Shown here: in pieces, positions 24,370 to 32,850 of the stretch
Numbering within the stretch: position 1 is the stretch's first letter
Layout of the letters: every line of letters starts with the position of its first letter
DNA from: an uncultured Bacteroidales bacterium
Lineage (GTDB): Bacteria; Bacteroidota; Bacteroidia; Bacteroidales; Paludibacteraceae
Assembly (NCBI GenBank): GCA_946406195.1
Contig: CAMJJT010000016.1
Span: 1-46,884, forward strand
Direction of reading: 5' to 3'
DNA: 46,884 nt
Notes under the pieces: generated by a model
What the model saw: only the letters and a program-made list of their open reading frames with translations
What the model was told of the DNA's origin: nothing
The model's database searches: none
Position numbers and translations under genes: made by a program

Positions 24370-26085
24370 ATGAGAAGATTTAGCAATATAGTTTTTGGTA
24401 CCTTGTTCCTCAGTACGTCTCTCGTCTCCTGCTCCTTCTTGGATGTAGAGCCCCAAGGGGTGTTCACCGAGGAGACCGTCAGCTCCGTCAAGAACCTCGA
24501 TAACCTCTGCATAGCAGCCTATGCCGCGTTGGCGAATGATCATTATACCGCTCCGCTCAGCCTTTGGCCATACGGCTCCGTGCGTGCCGATGACGCCTAC
24601 AAAGGAGGACGAGACGAGAGCGATATTCAGGAGTTTCATTTCTATGAGATAGCTTCTAATATACGTACGGATTTTGGTAATCCCGATGAGTTATGGTATC
24701 TCTGTTACGTAGGAGTAGGGCGCGCGAATACGGCAATCAAAGCGCTACGAAAAACTGATATAAAGGACTTCCCGAAACGGGACGAACGGATCGCTGAGAT
24801 GCGTTTTATCAGAGGACATTTCCATTTCCTGCTCAAGGAGTTATATAAGAATATTCCGTATGTCACCGACTCCGTCTCAGCCGATACGATCTCTAATGTC
24901 GCGTATTCCAATGATTCCCTTTGGGCGCTCATTGCGGAGGATTTTCGCTATGGATATGAGCATCTGCCGCTGGAGCAGGAGGATAAAGGACGGCCTACAC
25001 GCTATGCCGCTGCCGCATACCTCGCTAAGACCTATTTGTTCAAAGCCTATCGGCAGGATGAGATGCATAATGTGACAGGGATAGATAAGGAAGATCTCAA
25101 TAAGGTGCTTGAATATACCAATTTCGTGATGTCCGGTCCCTATAGACTCGAAACGGATTATGCCTATAATTTCCTACCGGAGCATGAGAACGGTCCGGAG
25201 TCGGTTTTTGCGATTCAGTTTTCCACGGGAGACGGTACCAAATACGGTAGGGTCAATACGTCCGATGTGCTGAATTTCCCGCTTGGCATCAACAAAGATG
25301 CGGATTGTATAGGCGGTTGCGATTTCCATAAACCCAGCCAGAACCTCGTCAATGCCTTTAAGACGGCAGGCGGTTTGCCGCTCTTTGATACCTATAACGA
25401 TGAGAACTACGGCTATAACGGTTCTGCCCCGATGAGCAATTATCATAATGCGATCGGGGAAGTGGACAACCGCCTCTATCATACGGTGGCTTTACCCGGC
25501 TATCCGTTCAAGTACAATTATAGTACTTATGACCAGTCATGGAACAGGAATATACCGGTGTATGGTATCTATGCGACTATGAAAGAATGCGTCTCGCCTC
25601 TGAGTTTTGCTTTCGTCCAGATGCCTCCGTTCTTGGCTACCAGCATGAATCGTATTATCATTCGCTATGCGGATGTGCTCCTATGGCGTGCAGAAGCACT
25701 CATCGAGTTAAATACCAGTCTCGGCGAGGCGCTGGATCTGATCAATCAGGTACGTCTCAGGGCACAGAATAACGCATCTATCCTATATGCTACCAATTGC
25801 AACACCCAACCTTACCCCGGCTCCTTTGCCTCGCAGGATCAGTTGCGTACCGCGCTGCGTTGGGAAAGACGGTTGGAGTTTGCAATGGAAGGCAGCCGGT
25901 TCTTCGACCTCACCCGATGGGGAATAGCAGCAGAGGTAATGAATGATTATTATATGAAAGAGCAAACACTGCGTACGTATATGCAAGGTGCGCATTTTGA
26001 TAAGAACAAAGAGGAGTATCTGCCGATACCTCTCCAGCAAATCAGTTTCTCCAAAGGATTATATCAACAAAACTATGGGTACTAA
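24370..26085 (+). CDS. susD: SusD-like glycan-binding lipoprotein 2
   Basis: 571-residue SusD/RagB lipoprotein; signal MRRFSNIVFGTLFLSTSLVSC with lipobox Cys 21. Features: FLDVEPQGVFTEE start, NLCIAAYAALAND, VRADDAYKGG (similar to SusD 1, VRSDDAYKGG), helical core, then IIRYADVLLWRAEALIELN and ERRLEFAMEGSRFFDLTRWG near the C-terminus. It begins 11 bp after susC 2 and overlaps the next gene by 11 bp. It should cap SusC 2 at the surface. The binding specificity is not readable from sequence. Confidence 0.95.
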   Translation: MRRFSNIVFGTLFLSTSLVSCSFLDVEPQGVFTEETVSSVKNLDNLCIAAYAALANDHYTAPLSLWPYGSVRADDAYKGGRDESDIQEFHFYEIASNIRTDFGNPDELWYLCYVGVGRANTAIKALRKTDIKDFPKRDERIAEMRFIRGHFHFLLKELYKNIPYVTDSVSADTISNVAYSNDSLWALIAEDFRYGYEHLPLEQEDKGRPTRYAAAAYLAKTYLFKAYRQDEMHNVTGIDKEDLNKVLEYTNFVMSGPYRLETDYAYNFLPEHENGPESVFAIQFSTGDGTKYGRVNTSDVLNFPLGINKDADCIGGCDFHKPSQNLVNAFKTAGGLPLFDTYNDENYGYNGSAPMSNYHNAIGEVDNRLYHTVALPGYPFKYNYSTYDQSWNRNIPVYGIYATMKECVSPLSFAFVQMPPFLATSMNRIIIRYADVLLWRAEALIELNTSLGEALDLINQVRLRAQNNASILYATNCNTQPYPGSFASQDQLRTALRWERRLEFAMEGSRFFDLTRWGIAAEVMNDYYMKEQTLRTYMQGAHFDKNKEEYLPIPLQQISFSKGLYQQNYGY

Positions 26086-27205
26086 TAGATTACATATCCT
26101 CGCGGCTTTCCTGATGGTCATGATGCTATTGGGTGCATGCAGTCCCAAAGACCGCGAGCATTTGGAAATACCGGCCGAAGTAGCTATCCTTGAATTTCGG
26201 GTAGGAGATATCTCCGGTTCCATCCTCAAGGACACGATCCGTCTGATTCTCCCTCGCGGAACGAAGCTTGAGCAACTCAGTCCGCAGATTACGGTGACGC
26301 AAGGAGCCACGGTCTCGCCTGCCAGCGGCGAAATGGTGAATCTCCGGAACCAACCGGTCCATTATCGCGTTACCTTGGGGAATATCTACCAAGACTATTG
26401 TGTCATTGCGGTTACGGACGATGTGCCGCGTCCCCATGCGCATGGTCGGCGAATCGGCTATATCAATTGGGAAGACACGGAGAAAACAGGAGGCCAAGAG
26501 CGCGCATGGCAATGGTTACAAACAGCTTATCCTGACTCCTGCGATCTGCTTTCCTTATGGGATATCCAGCATGCGTCGCTCAATATGGACGACTACGCCG
26601 TGATATGGTATCATACGCGCGGCGTGGCGGGAGACGGCACCCTGCCTTTTAGAGCCTATGATAGAGAACTCGTGGAGCAGATGAAAGCGTACACCAACGG
26701 CGGAGGCAAGCTGCTGCTCACCGGCATGGCGCCCAGATGGTTGCAGACCTTGGGGCTTATTGATAATCGATATGTGCCGAATAATTTCTATGGCCATGAG
26801 TCTGTGCGGTTAGATGCATCTTCCGGATTCAAGCCCGTCACCAAACCTGAACTCTTTGCCTCGATTCCGTTAACCGAGGGCATGGTGCAACTGATGGGAG
26901 CGGATTGCGTCTTTGAGAACAATACCTCCGCATGGTACCTTGCTTCTTGGGGAGGATATAACAATAGTGTCTCCCAATGGGAGGAAGAAACAGGCGGAAT
27001 AGCCATCGCTACGGATATCGTCGATGGAGGAACGGCTACGCGTGTTGTCATGGCGGAGTTTCCCGTAACGGACAAACGTGCCGCACAGGTGATCTCTATC
27101 CATTCCGGTACCTACGATTGGGGCAATCATGAGGCTAACTCTTGCCGCGGCGCGATTGAGCAACTCACCCGAAATACCCTTGATTATTTAAGAAACGCCA
27201 AATAG
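26075..27205 (+). CDS. Surface glycan-binding lipoprotein with DUF5018-like and DUF4960-like domains
   Basis: 376-residue lipoprotein in the SusE position of the second SusC/D pair. Signal MGTNRLHILAAFLMVMMLLGAC. An Ig-like domain at about 28-105 resembles DUF5018 (ATVSPASGEMV, TVTQG). A divergent DUF4960-like module follows at about 110-376: RAWQWLQTAYP, MKAYTNGGGKLLLTGMA, and a late VISIHSGTYDWG...LTRNTLDYL. The EDHNC motif of its paralogues is replaced by FENNTS, so it is the most diverged copy. ATG 26075 overlaps susD by 11 bp; an upstream in-frame start at 25988 lies deep in susD and lacks a signal. It probably binds fructan beside SusC/D 2. Confidence 0.75.
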   Translation: MGTNRLHILAAFLMVMMLLGACSPKDREHLEIPAEVAILEFRVGDISGSILKDTIRLILPRGTKLEQLSPQITVTQGATVSPASGEMVNLRNQPVHYRVTLGNIYQDYCVIAVTDDVPRPHAHGRRIGYINWEDTEKTGGQERAWQWLQTAYPDSCDLLSLWDIQHASLNMDDYAVIWYHTRGVAGDGTLPFRAYDRELVEQMKAYTNGGGKLLLTGMAPRWLQTLGLIDNRYVPNNFYGHESVRLDASSGFKPVTKPELFASIPLTEGMVQLMGADCVFENNTSAWYLASWGGYNNSVSQWEEETGGIAIATDIVDGGTATRVVMAEFPVTDKRAAQVISIHSGTYDWGNHEANSCRGAIEQLTRNTLDYLRNAK

Positions 27206-27214
27206 TCTATTCGT

Positions 27215-28747
27215 ATGAAAAAGAACATTCTGATAACTACGATACTGCTTTGCAGTCTTGCATCTTGTACAGGAAAGAACGAACCCGCGCCGTCACCTGT
27301 CATTGATAATGACTCCACGGACACGTATCTCTCCACCAAGGAGCGAGGCCTGTATCGTACTTTCTTCAAACCGCAGATAGCATGGGTGGGAGATGTGATG
27401 CCTTTCTATGATGAGAGTTCCGAGACTTTCCATATTTTCTATTTGCAGGATTGGCGTCCGGCAGCCGGTATTATTCATCCTGTTTGGGATGTGGAGACCA
27501 AGGATTTCGCTACCTATCGCAATAACCGCGAAGCGATCCCTCTCGGTAAGAATTATGAGCAGGATGTTACCATCGGTACGGGAGGTGCTATCCGTGCGCA
27601 AGACGGCAAATACCATTTCTTCTATACCGGCGAGATGGCGGATAATAAAGATTGTATGCAGGCAATCATGCATGCTACCTCGGATAATCTCGTTTCATGG
27701 ACCAAGGACAAGCTCTTTGGCTATATGCGCGCTACGGAGGGGTATAGCCCGAATGATTTCCGCGATGCCTGTACGTTCTATGACCCCGATGCACGTATCT
27801 ATCGCATGGCGGTCAGCACCCTCTTCCGAGGCTCCAATGCCATTGCCCATTATACCTCTTCCGATCTGCAAACATGGACACCGGCGCCGGAACCGCTTAT
27901 CAAGGATGCACCGCATTTCATGGAGTGCTCCGATTTCTTCAAGATGGGCAATCGTTGGTACATGACCTATTCGTCTATCAACGCGCCGCGGTGCGTCTAT
28001 TATCGCTATAAGGACGGCGATCTTAATAATCCGTACGGATGGAGCGATCCGCAGCCCTTGGACGGCCATTGTTACTATGCGGCAAAGACGGCGGCGGACA
28101 AACAGGGAAGACGATTCCTTTGCGGATGGCTGCAGACACGTGCCGGCACCCATGACAGTAGCGACTGGGGTGGGGCGCTCGTGGTACATCAGATAGGATT
28201 AGACGGCGCGGGACCCAATCTCATCTGTTCCGTTCCCGAGGGCGTGTTTAATAAATACAGCAAGGCGGTACAGCCCATTGAGCAGAAAAAAGAATATACC
28301 ACCCTCGAGCAAGGCGTTTATCGGATGGATGCTGCGGCGGGAAGAGCTTTCGTGCAGTTCAATCGGCTCCGTAGCCCCATGCGGATCACTTGCCAACTCA
28401 AACGGGTAAGTAATAACGGCATCTTCGGCTTTACCTTTGCCGCCTCCTCGGATGAGCACAAAGCGCATCACCTGCGGTTTATTCTGGAGCCGGATAATAA
28501 CAATAAATCCGATTTGGCGCATGATAGCGAAGAGAAAGGACAGATGAATCTATTCAATATACACCGTATCAGGGATGACAGGGAGTATCAAATCACCCTC
28601 TGTATCGAGAAATCCGTAGCGGTCATGTATATCAACGGGAAGGTAGCCTTCTCCTGTCGCATCTATGACATGGAGAATAACCCTTGGCAGATCTTCTGCG
28701 AAAGCGGACAGATAGAGATATCCGATTTGCAAATGACAACCTATTAG
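27215..28747 (+). CDS. Divergent GH32 lipoprotein
   Basis: 510-residue lipoprotein (signal MKKNILITTILLCSLASC) of a divergent GH32 branch. The nucleophile region reads VGDVMPFY with Asp60 at the expected place of the NDPNG aspartate. The second acid is Asp184 in FRDACTF (Pro replaced by Ala) and the acid/base is probably Glu237 in MECSDFF. Propeller strands FHIFYLQDW and KYHFFYTGEM fit GH32. A C-terminal beta-sandwich spans about 345-508 and ends QIEISDLQMTTY. The branch is, from memory, the one sometimes annotated with DUF4975. It starts 9 bp after the binding protein and 35 bp before the next GH32. It may be specialised for particular fructo-oligosaccharides; activity is unproven. Confidence 0.8.
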   Translation: MKKNILITTILLCSLASCTGKNEPAPSPVIDNDSTDTYLSTKERGLYRTFFKPQIAWVGDVMPFYDESSETFHIFYLQDWRPAAGIIHPVWDVETKDFATYRNNREAIPLGKNYEQDVTIGTGGAIRAQDGKYHFFYTGEMADNKDCMQAIMHATSDNLVSWTKDKLFGYMRATEGYSPNDFRDACTFYDPDARIYRMAVSTLFRGSNAIAHYTSSDLQTWTPAPEPLIKDAPHFMECSDFFKMGNRWYMTYSSINAPRCVYYRYKDGDLNNPYGWSDPQPLDGHCYYAAKTAADKQGRRFLCGWLQTRAGTHDSSDWGGALVVHQIGLDGAGPNLICSVPEGVFNKYSKAVQPIEQKKEYTTLEQGVYRMDAAAGRAFVQFNRLRSPMRITCQLKRVSNNGIFGFTFAASSDEHKAHHLRFILEPDNNNKSDLAHDSEEKGQMNLFNIHRIRDDREYQITLCIEKSVAVMYINGKVAFSCRIYDMENNPWQIFCESGQIEISDLQMTTY

Positions 28748-28782
28748 TAAATGTTATGCACTCAAATTGAATAATTGATATT

Positions 28783-30222
28783 ATGAGAAAATCTTTTTTT
28801 GCTTTTTGTGCGTTAGCACTCTTAACCTTTACTGGATGTACGCAGAAGCCTTCTATGCATCCTACCGATGAGCCCTTCCGGTCCGTCTATCATCACACGC
28901 CCGAGGCGAATTGGATGAATGACCCGAATGGTATGTTTTATGACGAGGCTGCCGGCGTTTGGCATCTCTATTACCAGCATAACCCTTATGCAACCGTTTG
29001 GGGACCTATGCACTGGGCGCATTCGACCTCCAAGGATCTCATTCATTGGGAGCATCAAGGTATTGTCCTCTATCCCGATTCGCTTGGAACGATCTTCTCC
29101 GGTTCTGCAGTAATCGACAAAAACAACACCGCAGGCTTCGGCGAGAACGCCATTGTGGCGATCTACACCCAGTCGGAGAAAATAGGTCAGAACCAGTCTA
29201 TCGCTTATAGCACCGATGGCGGCTATTCCTTCACCCCGTACGAGGGTAACCCTGTCCTCATGGGCGACATCGCTGACTTCCGGGATCCGAAAGTGACGTG
29301 GGATGGCGACCATTGGCTCATGACGCTCGCTTGCCAGCAGGAGATCCGATTCTACGCTTCTCCTAACCTCAAAGAATGGACATACCTCTCTTCTTTCGGC
29401 AAAGATCTCGGTGCCCATGGTGGCGTATGGGAATGTCCCGAACTGTTGAAAATGTCAAATGTCAAATCTCAAATCTCAAATGAGAAATATGTCCTCCTTG
29501 TTTCCATCAACCCCGGTGGACCGTTCGGCGGCTCCGCTACCCAGTATTTCATAGGCGATTGGGACGGCAAGGAGTTTGTAGTCGAAAGTCAAAAGTCCAA
29601 AGTCGAAAGCAAATGGCTTGACTACGGCAAGGATAACTACAGCTCCTTTACCTTCCATAACTCGCCCGACGGTCGTCTGGTAGCCTTAGGATGGATGTCT
29701 AACTGGCAATACGCCTGCCAACTCCCTACTGTGGCTTTCCGTTCGCAGAATACCGTAGCGAGAGACCTCTTCCTCTTCCTCGATGATGAGGGCGAATACC
29801 GTCTCGGCTCAGTGCCTTCCAAGGAGACCATGGCGCTCAAGGGTGCAGAGACCAAATACCTGCCCGATGCCGGTATCGTGGAGCTGACGCTCGATGGCTC
29901 TCAGGATGCGCTCATCACGCTCTCCAATGACAAAGGTGAGAAAGTGGTCATGAATCTGGATGTGCACCGACGTACCTTCTCCATGGATCGTACTGCTTCG
30001 GGCGATTGCTCTTTCTCCCATGATTTTGCAGCACGTACGGTGGCGCCGCTCTTCATCAAACGCGATACCTATAAGGTTCTTCTCTTCATCGATCATTGCT
30101 CCATCGAGGCGTTTGATGCGGACGGCGCATGGGCGATGACCAACCTCGTCTTCCCCTCCGAGCCATACAACCATCTGGATGTACAGGGCGGCGAAGCGAA
30201 AATCTACAATGTAAATATCTAA
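28783..30222 (+). CDS. GH32 lipoprotein, probable exo-fructosidase
   Basis: 479-residue compact GH32 lipoprotein (signal MRKSFFAFCALALLTFTGC), likely releasing fructose in the periplasm or at the outer membrane. Catalytic residues: Asp47 (WMNDPNG), Asp168 (FRDPK), Glu217 (WECPE). Propeller about 35-335, beta-sandwich about 345-478 (IDHCSIEAFDADGAW). Two surface loops are encoded by short degenerate repeats (29451-29490 and 29578-29612); the 18454 paralogue has unrelated, 2-3 residue shorter loops at both places. It is followed by 28 bp and the sugar permease gene, consistent with a final saccharolytic step before fructose import. The exo assignment is inference from size and context. Confidence 0.92.
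   Translation: MRKSFFAFCALALLTFTGCTQKPSMHPTDEPFRSVYHHTPEANWMNDPNGMFYDEAAGVWHLYYQHNPYATVWGPMHWAHSTSKDLIHWEHQGIVLYPDSLGTIFSGSAVIDKNNTAGFGENAIVAIYTQSEKIGQNQSIAYSTDGGYSFTPYEGNPVLMGDIADFRDPKVTWDGDHWLMTLACQQEIRFYASPNLKEWTYLSSFGKDLGAHGGVWECPELLKMSNVKSQISNEKYVLLVSINPGGPFGGSATQYFIGDWDGKEFVVESQKSKVESKWLDYGKDNYSSFTFHNSPDGRLVALGWMSNWQYACQLPTVAFRSQNTVARDLFLFLDDEGEYRLGSVPSKETMALKGAETKYLPDAGIVELTLDGSQDALITLSNDKGEKVVMNLDVHRRTFSMDRTASGDCSFSHDFAARTVAPLFIKRDTYKVLLFIDHCSIEAFDADGAWAMTNLVFPSEPYNHLDVQGGEAKIYNVNI
29451..29490 (+). repeat. In-frame degenerate repeat tract (TCAAAT units) in GH32
   Basis: Units of the form GTCAAAT / CTCAAAT recur with about 7-8 bp period and encode SNVKSQISNEKY, right after the catalytic WECPE. 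The reading frame is kept. Similar tracts with other units lie at 29578-29612 and 32052-32090. Confidence 0.6.
29578..29612 (+). repeat. In-frame degenerate repeat tract (AAAGTC units) in GH32
   Basis: Units GTCGAAA, GTCAAAA, GTCCAAA, GTCGAAA follow each other and encode VESQKSKVESK in a propeller loop. The reverse complement of this unit (TTTCGAC) builds the tract in the fructokinase gene at 32052-32090. Confidence 0.6.
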
Positions 30223-30250
30223 ATTGTTAAATGTCTAAATAAATGAACAA

Positions 30251-31411
30251 ATGGAAAATGACAAAATGGTAAATAAATGGGCCCTTTTGCCCGTGATGCT
30301 ATGTTTCTTCACCATGGGATTTGTGGATCTCGTAGGTATCGCTTCTAATTACGTGCAGCAGGACCTCGGTCTGACGCATGCGCAAGCGAACATCATGCCC
30401 TCGCTCGTCTTCTTCTGGTTCTTGATCTTCTCCGTGCCTACGGGTATGCTGATGAATAAGATCGGACGCAAGAAGACCGTGCTCCTCTCCATCATCGTGA
30501 CCGTCCTGTCGCTCGTTCTGCCCCTTTGCGGCGAGAGTTACGCGCTGATGCTCTGCGCTTTCTCGCTCCTCGGTATCGGTAACGCGCTCATGCAGACTTC
30601 GCTCAACCCGTTGGTGTCGAATATCGTCACCGGCAACCTCTCCTCGACCCTGACCTTTGGTCAGTTCGTCAAGGCAATCGCCTCTTTCCTCGCGCCGTAT
30701 ATCGCGATGTGGGGTGCTACGGCGGCTATTCCGAATATGGGCTTGGGATGGAAAGTGCTCTTCCCAATCTATGCGGTGATCGGTATCGTCGCTATCCTCG
30801 CGCTGGCGTTCACATCCATCCATGAGGAACCGGTAGCGAAAGGATCCTCTTTCGCGCAGTGTTTCAAGCTCCTTGCTAATCCGTTTATCCTCCTCTGTTT
30901 CTTAGGTATCATGTGCCATGTCGGTATCGATGTAGGTACCAACACTACGGCGCCGAAGATCCTCATGGAGCGCCTCGGGATGGACTTGGCGGCTGCCGGA
31001 TTCGCCACTTCGCTCTATTTCATCTTCCGTACTATCGGTTGTCTCTCCGGCTCCGCGATTCTGCGGCTCATCCCGGAGAAAGTGTTCTTCGCCATCTCCG
31101 TATGTATGATCATCGCAGCGATGGTGCTTTTAGCAATCAGCAATAACCAATTAGCAATTTATACTGGTATCGCACTCGTCGGATTTGGTAACTCCAATAT
31201 CTTCTCTATCTGTTTTGCTCAGGCGCTCAACCATGACCCCGAGCATAAGAACGAGATCTCCGGTCTGATGATCATGGGACTTTTCGGAGGAACGATCTTC
31301 CCGCTTTGCATGGGCGTTATGTCCGATATGATGGGCTCTCTCGGCGCCGTCCTCGTCATGGCTGTCGGTGCCGCATACCTCACCTTCTTCACCCTGAAGA
31401 TGAAGAAATAA
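30251..31411 (+). CDS. FHS-type MFS sugar permease, probable fructose importer
   Basis: 386-residue inner-membrane protein with about 12 hydrophobic segments. It matches the fucose/glucose/galactose permease (FHS) branch of the major facilitator superfamily: GLTHAQANIMPSLVFFWF, PTGMLMNKIGRKK in loop 2-3, LLGIGNALMQTSLNPLVSN, and GLMIMGLFGGTIFPLCMG in the C-half. By analogy with BT1758 of the B. thetaiotaomicron levan locus it should import free fructose with protons. Starts at ATG 30251; ATG 30266 is an alternative. The upstream 28 bp are AT-rich and simple. It is the last gene of operon 2; its stop is ten bases before the terminal-repeat element. Confidence 0.88.
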   Translation: MENDKMVNKWALLPVMLCFFTMGFVDLVGIASNYVQQDLGLTHAQANIMPSLVFFWFLIFSVPTGMLMNKIGRKKTVLLSIIVTVLSLVLPLCGESYALMLCAFSLLGIGNALMQTSLNPLVSNIVTGNLSSTLTFGQFVKAIASFLAPYIAMWGATAAIPNMGLGWKVLFPIYAVIGIVAILALAFTSIHEEPVAKGSSFAQCFKLLANPFILLCFLGIMCHVGIDVGTNTTAPKILMERLGMDLAAAGFATSLYFIFRTIGCLSGSAILRLIPEKVFFAISVCMIIAAMVLLAISNNQLAIYTGIALVGFGNSNIFSICFAQALNHDPEHKNEISGLMIMGLFGGTIFPLCMGVMSDMMGSLGAVLVMAVGAAYLTFFTLKMKK

Positions 31412-31420
31412 ATTTTTTTT

Positions 31421-31815
31421 AATCGAAAATGCGCAGCCTACCGAGCCTGATGGCTCTCGCGCCCAAGGACCTGTAAGCCGGTCAGTAAGCAAGCTTCCTG
31501 CCGTCCTCCATGCCCTCGGTCTCAATCGATTGCCTTGATAGGCATCGATGGGCTGCTTACAAAAATACGGGATTGCATCCCTCACAAAAATAAAGAAAAT
31601 AAGCCATGCGGAGCGTAGTGATAATGCTACACGCTGAATAGATTTTCTTAATTTTTGTAAGCGTTAGCGCATTTTTGTAAGGCGGTAGGACGGCACTATC
31701 GAGTGCCGGACGAAGCGGGGCTACGGAGCGGCAGAACGAGAAGCTTGCTTATCGGGCAGAAGAACCGGAGACACGTAAAGGCGCATCAAGCGCCGAAACC
31801 GCCGCATTTTTGATT
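31421..31815. mobile_element. MITE-like or structured repeat element with terminal inverted repeats
   Basis: 395 bp between permease and fructokinase genes. The ends are a 13 bp inverted repeat with one mismatch (AATCGAAAATGCG at 31421-31433, CGCATTTTTGATT at 31803-31815). Nested inside are a perfect 12 bp pair (TAAGCAAGCTTC 31486-31497, GAAGCTTGCTTA 31740-31751), a near-perfect 17 bp pair around 31584-31600 and 31643-31659, and four copies of CTTACAAAAAT or its complement (31556, 31581, 31651, 31671), two of them 20 bp apart with CGTTAGCG between. No transposase is present. No clear target duplication is visible. It could be a miniature transposable element or a structured intergenic repeat that splits the operon. 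Confidence 0.5.
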
Positions 31816-31859
31816 ATAAATAACTAAACGTAGTGAACGGTCTTTAATCTTAAAATTAT

Positions 31860-32780
31860 ATGAAAAAATATGTCATCGGAATAGGTGAAGCGCTCTTTGA
31901 CTGCCTCCCGGAGGGACGCAAACTCGGAGGTGCACCGGCTAACTTCGCTTATCATGTCTCGCAGTTCGGGCTCAACGGATGTGCTATCTCCGCGATTGGA
32001 GCAGATGAACTTGGTGATGAGATAATGGATAAGTTCACGGCCATCCGTAATAATCTTTCGACTTTCGACTTTCAACTTTCGACTGTCGAGCAGCCTACCG
32101 GCACGGTCAAGGTCACGCTCGACGACAAAGGTGTGCCGCAATACGAGATCTGTCTCGGCGTAGCGTGGGATAACATCCCCCTCACCAACGCTATGTTAGA
32201 GGTCGCGCATCAGGCGCAGGCGGCGTGTTTTGGTTCGCTCGCGCAGCGTTCCCAAACCAGCCGTGAGACCATCCAAGCGATTCTTGACGCTATGCCGGAG
32301 GATGCACTCAAGGTCTTTGATATCAACCTCCGCCAGTCTTGGTACACCGCCGAAGTGATTGTGGAATCCCTTCAGCGGGCGAATGTGCTCAAGATCAATG
32401 ACGAGGAACTCGACGTTGTTGCTACTATGCTCCTTGGCGAACCTACCGTCCCCGGCAAACTCATTGCCGAAGACCCGGATAAAACCCGCCGTATCTGCCG
32501 TGAACTCATCGCGCGTTACGAGCTGGATATGCTCATCCTCACCTGTGGTGCCATCGGCTCTTATGTCTTCACGGCTTCCAAAGAGAGCTATGTCGCTACG
32601 CCCAAAGTGCAGGTGGCTGACACCGTCGGTGCCGGAGATTCCTTCACTGCTACTTTCGTAGCCCAGCTCCTCCTCGGCAAGACCATCCGCGAGGCGCATG
32701 AGAAAGCCGTAGCCGTCTCTGCCTACGTCTGCACCCAGCGCGGCGCCATGCCTCTCCTCCCTGCGGAACTCAAGGCATAA
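31860..32780 (+). CDS. PfkB-family fructokinase
   Basis: 306-residue cytoplasmic sugar kinase converting fructose to fructose 6-phosphate with ATP, linking the locus to glycolysis. N-terminal GIGEALFDCLPEG and GGAPANFAYHVSQFG (sugar site), C-terminal DTVGAGDSFTATF with catalytic Asp260, and AVAVSAYVCTQRGAMP, all typical of PfkB. The start ATG AAA AAA is 45 bp after the terminal-repeat element. I see no clear promoter in the 45 bp upstream, so it may rely on readthrough from operon 2 or a promoter inside the element. Residues about 65-77 (NNLSTFDFQLSTV) are encoded by a TTTCGAC repeat tract that replaces an ordinary loop. BT1757 is the B. thetaiotaomicron counterpart in function. Confidence 0.92.
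   Translation: MKKYVIGIGEALFDCLPEGRKLGGAPANFAYHVSQFGLNGCAISAIGADELGDEIMDKFTAIRNNLSTFDFQLSTVEQPTGTVKVTLDDKGVPQYEICLGVAWDNIPLTNAMLEVAHQAQAACFGSLAQRSQTSRETIQAILDAMPEDALKVFDINLRQSWYTAEVIVESLQRANVLKINDEELDVVATMLLGEPTVPGKLIAEDPDKTRRICRELIARYELDMLILTCGAIGSYVFTASKESYVATPKVQVADTVGAGDSFTATFVAQLLLGKTIREAHEKAVAVSAYVCTQRGAMPLLPAELKA
32052..32090 (+). repeat. In-frame degenerate repeat tract (TTTCGAC units) in fructokinase
   Basis: CTTTCGACTTTCGACTTTCA and following units with a 7-8 bp period encode LSTFDFQLSTV without breaking frame. The unit is the reverse complement of that in the GH32 tract at 29578-29612, so the same repeat family has entered two genes of this locus. Confidence 0.6.
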
Positions 32781-32803
32781 CCCCATACCCCGCAACCCAT
32801 TCA

Positions 32804-32831
32804 GGCTCACTCCGTAGTGAGCCTTTTTTTT
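32804..32831 (+). terminator. Rho-independent terminator after fructokinase
   Basis: Perfect 8 bp stem GGCTCACT / AGTGAGCC with loop CCGT, followed by eight T. It lies 23 bp after the kinase stop and closes the fructan locus. Confidence 0.92.
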
Positions 32832-32850
32832 CAAAAAATCACACGATCTC

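Noticed and set aside
25988..26074. Upstream in-frame start for the 26075 lipoprotein
   Set aside because: It lies deep in susD 2 and encodes a basic, non-signal stretch. ATG 26075 begins a clean lipoprotein signal.
31151..31585. 144-codon minus-strand frame (MRDAIPYFCKQ start) over the terminal-repeat element and the permease 3' end
   Set aside because: Half of it is antisense to the permease and half is the repeat element; there is no domain or signal. It is a by-product of the repeat sequence.
31816..31859. Promoter directly before the fructokinase gene
   Set aside because: No TAnnTTTG element with a TTG about 20 bp upstream was found in these 44 bases.
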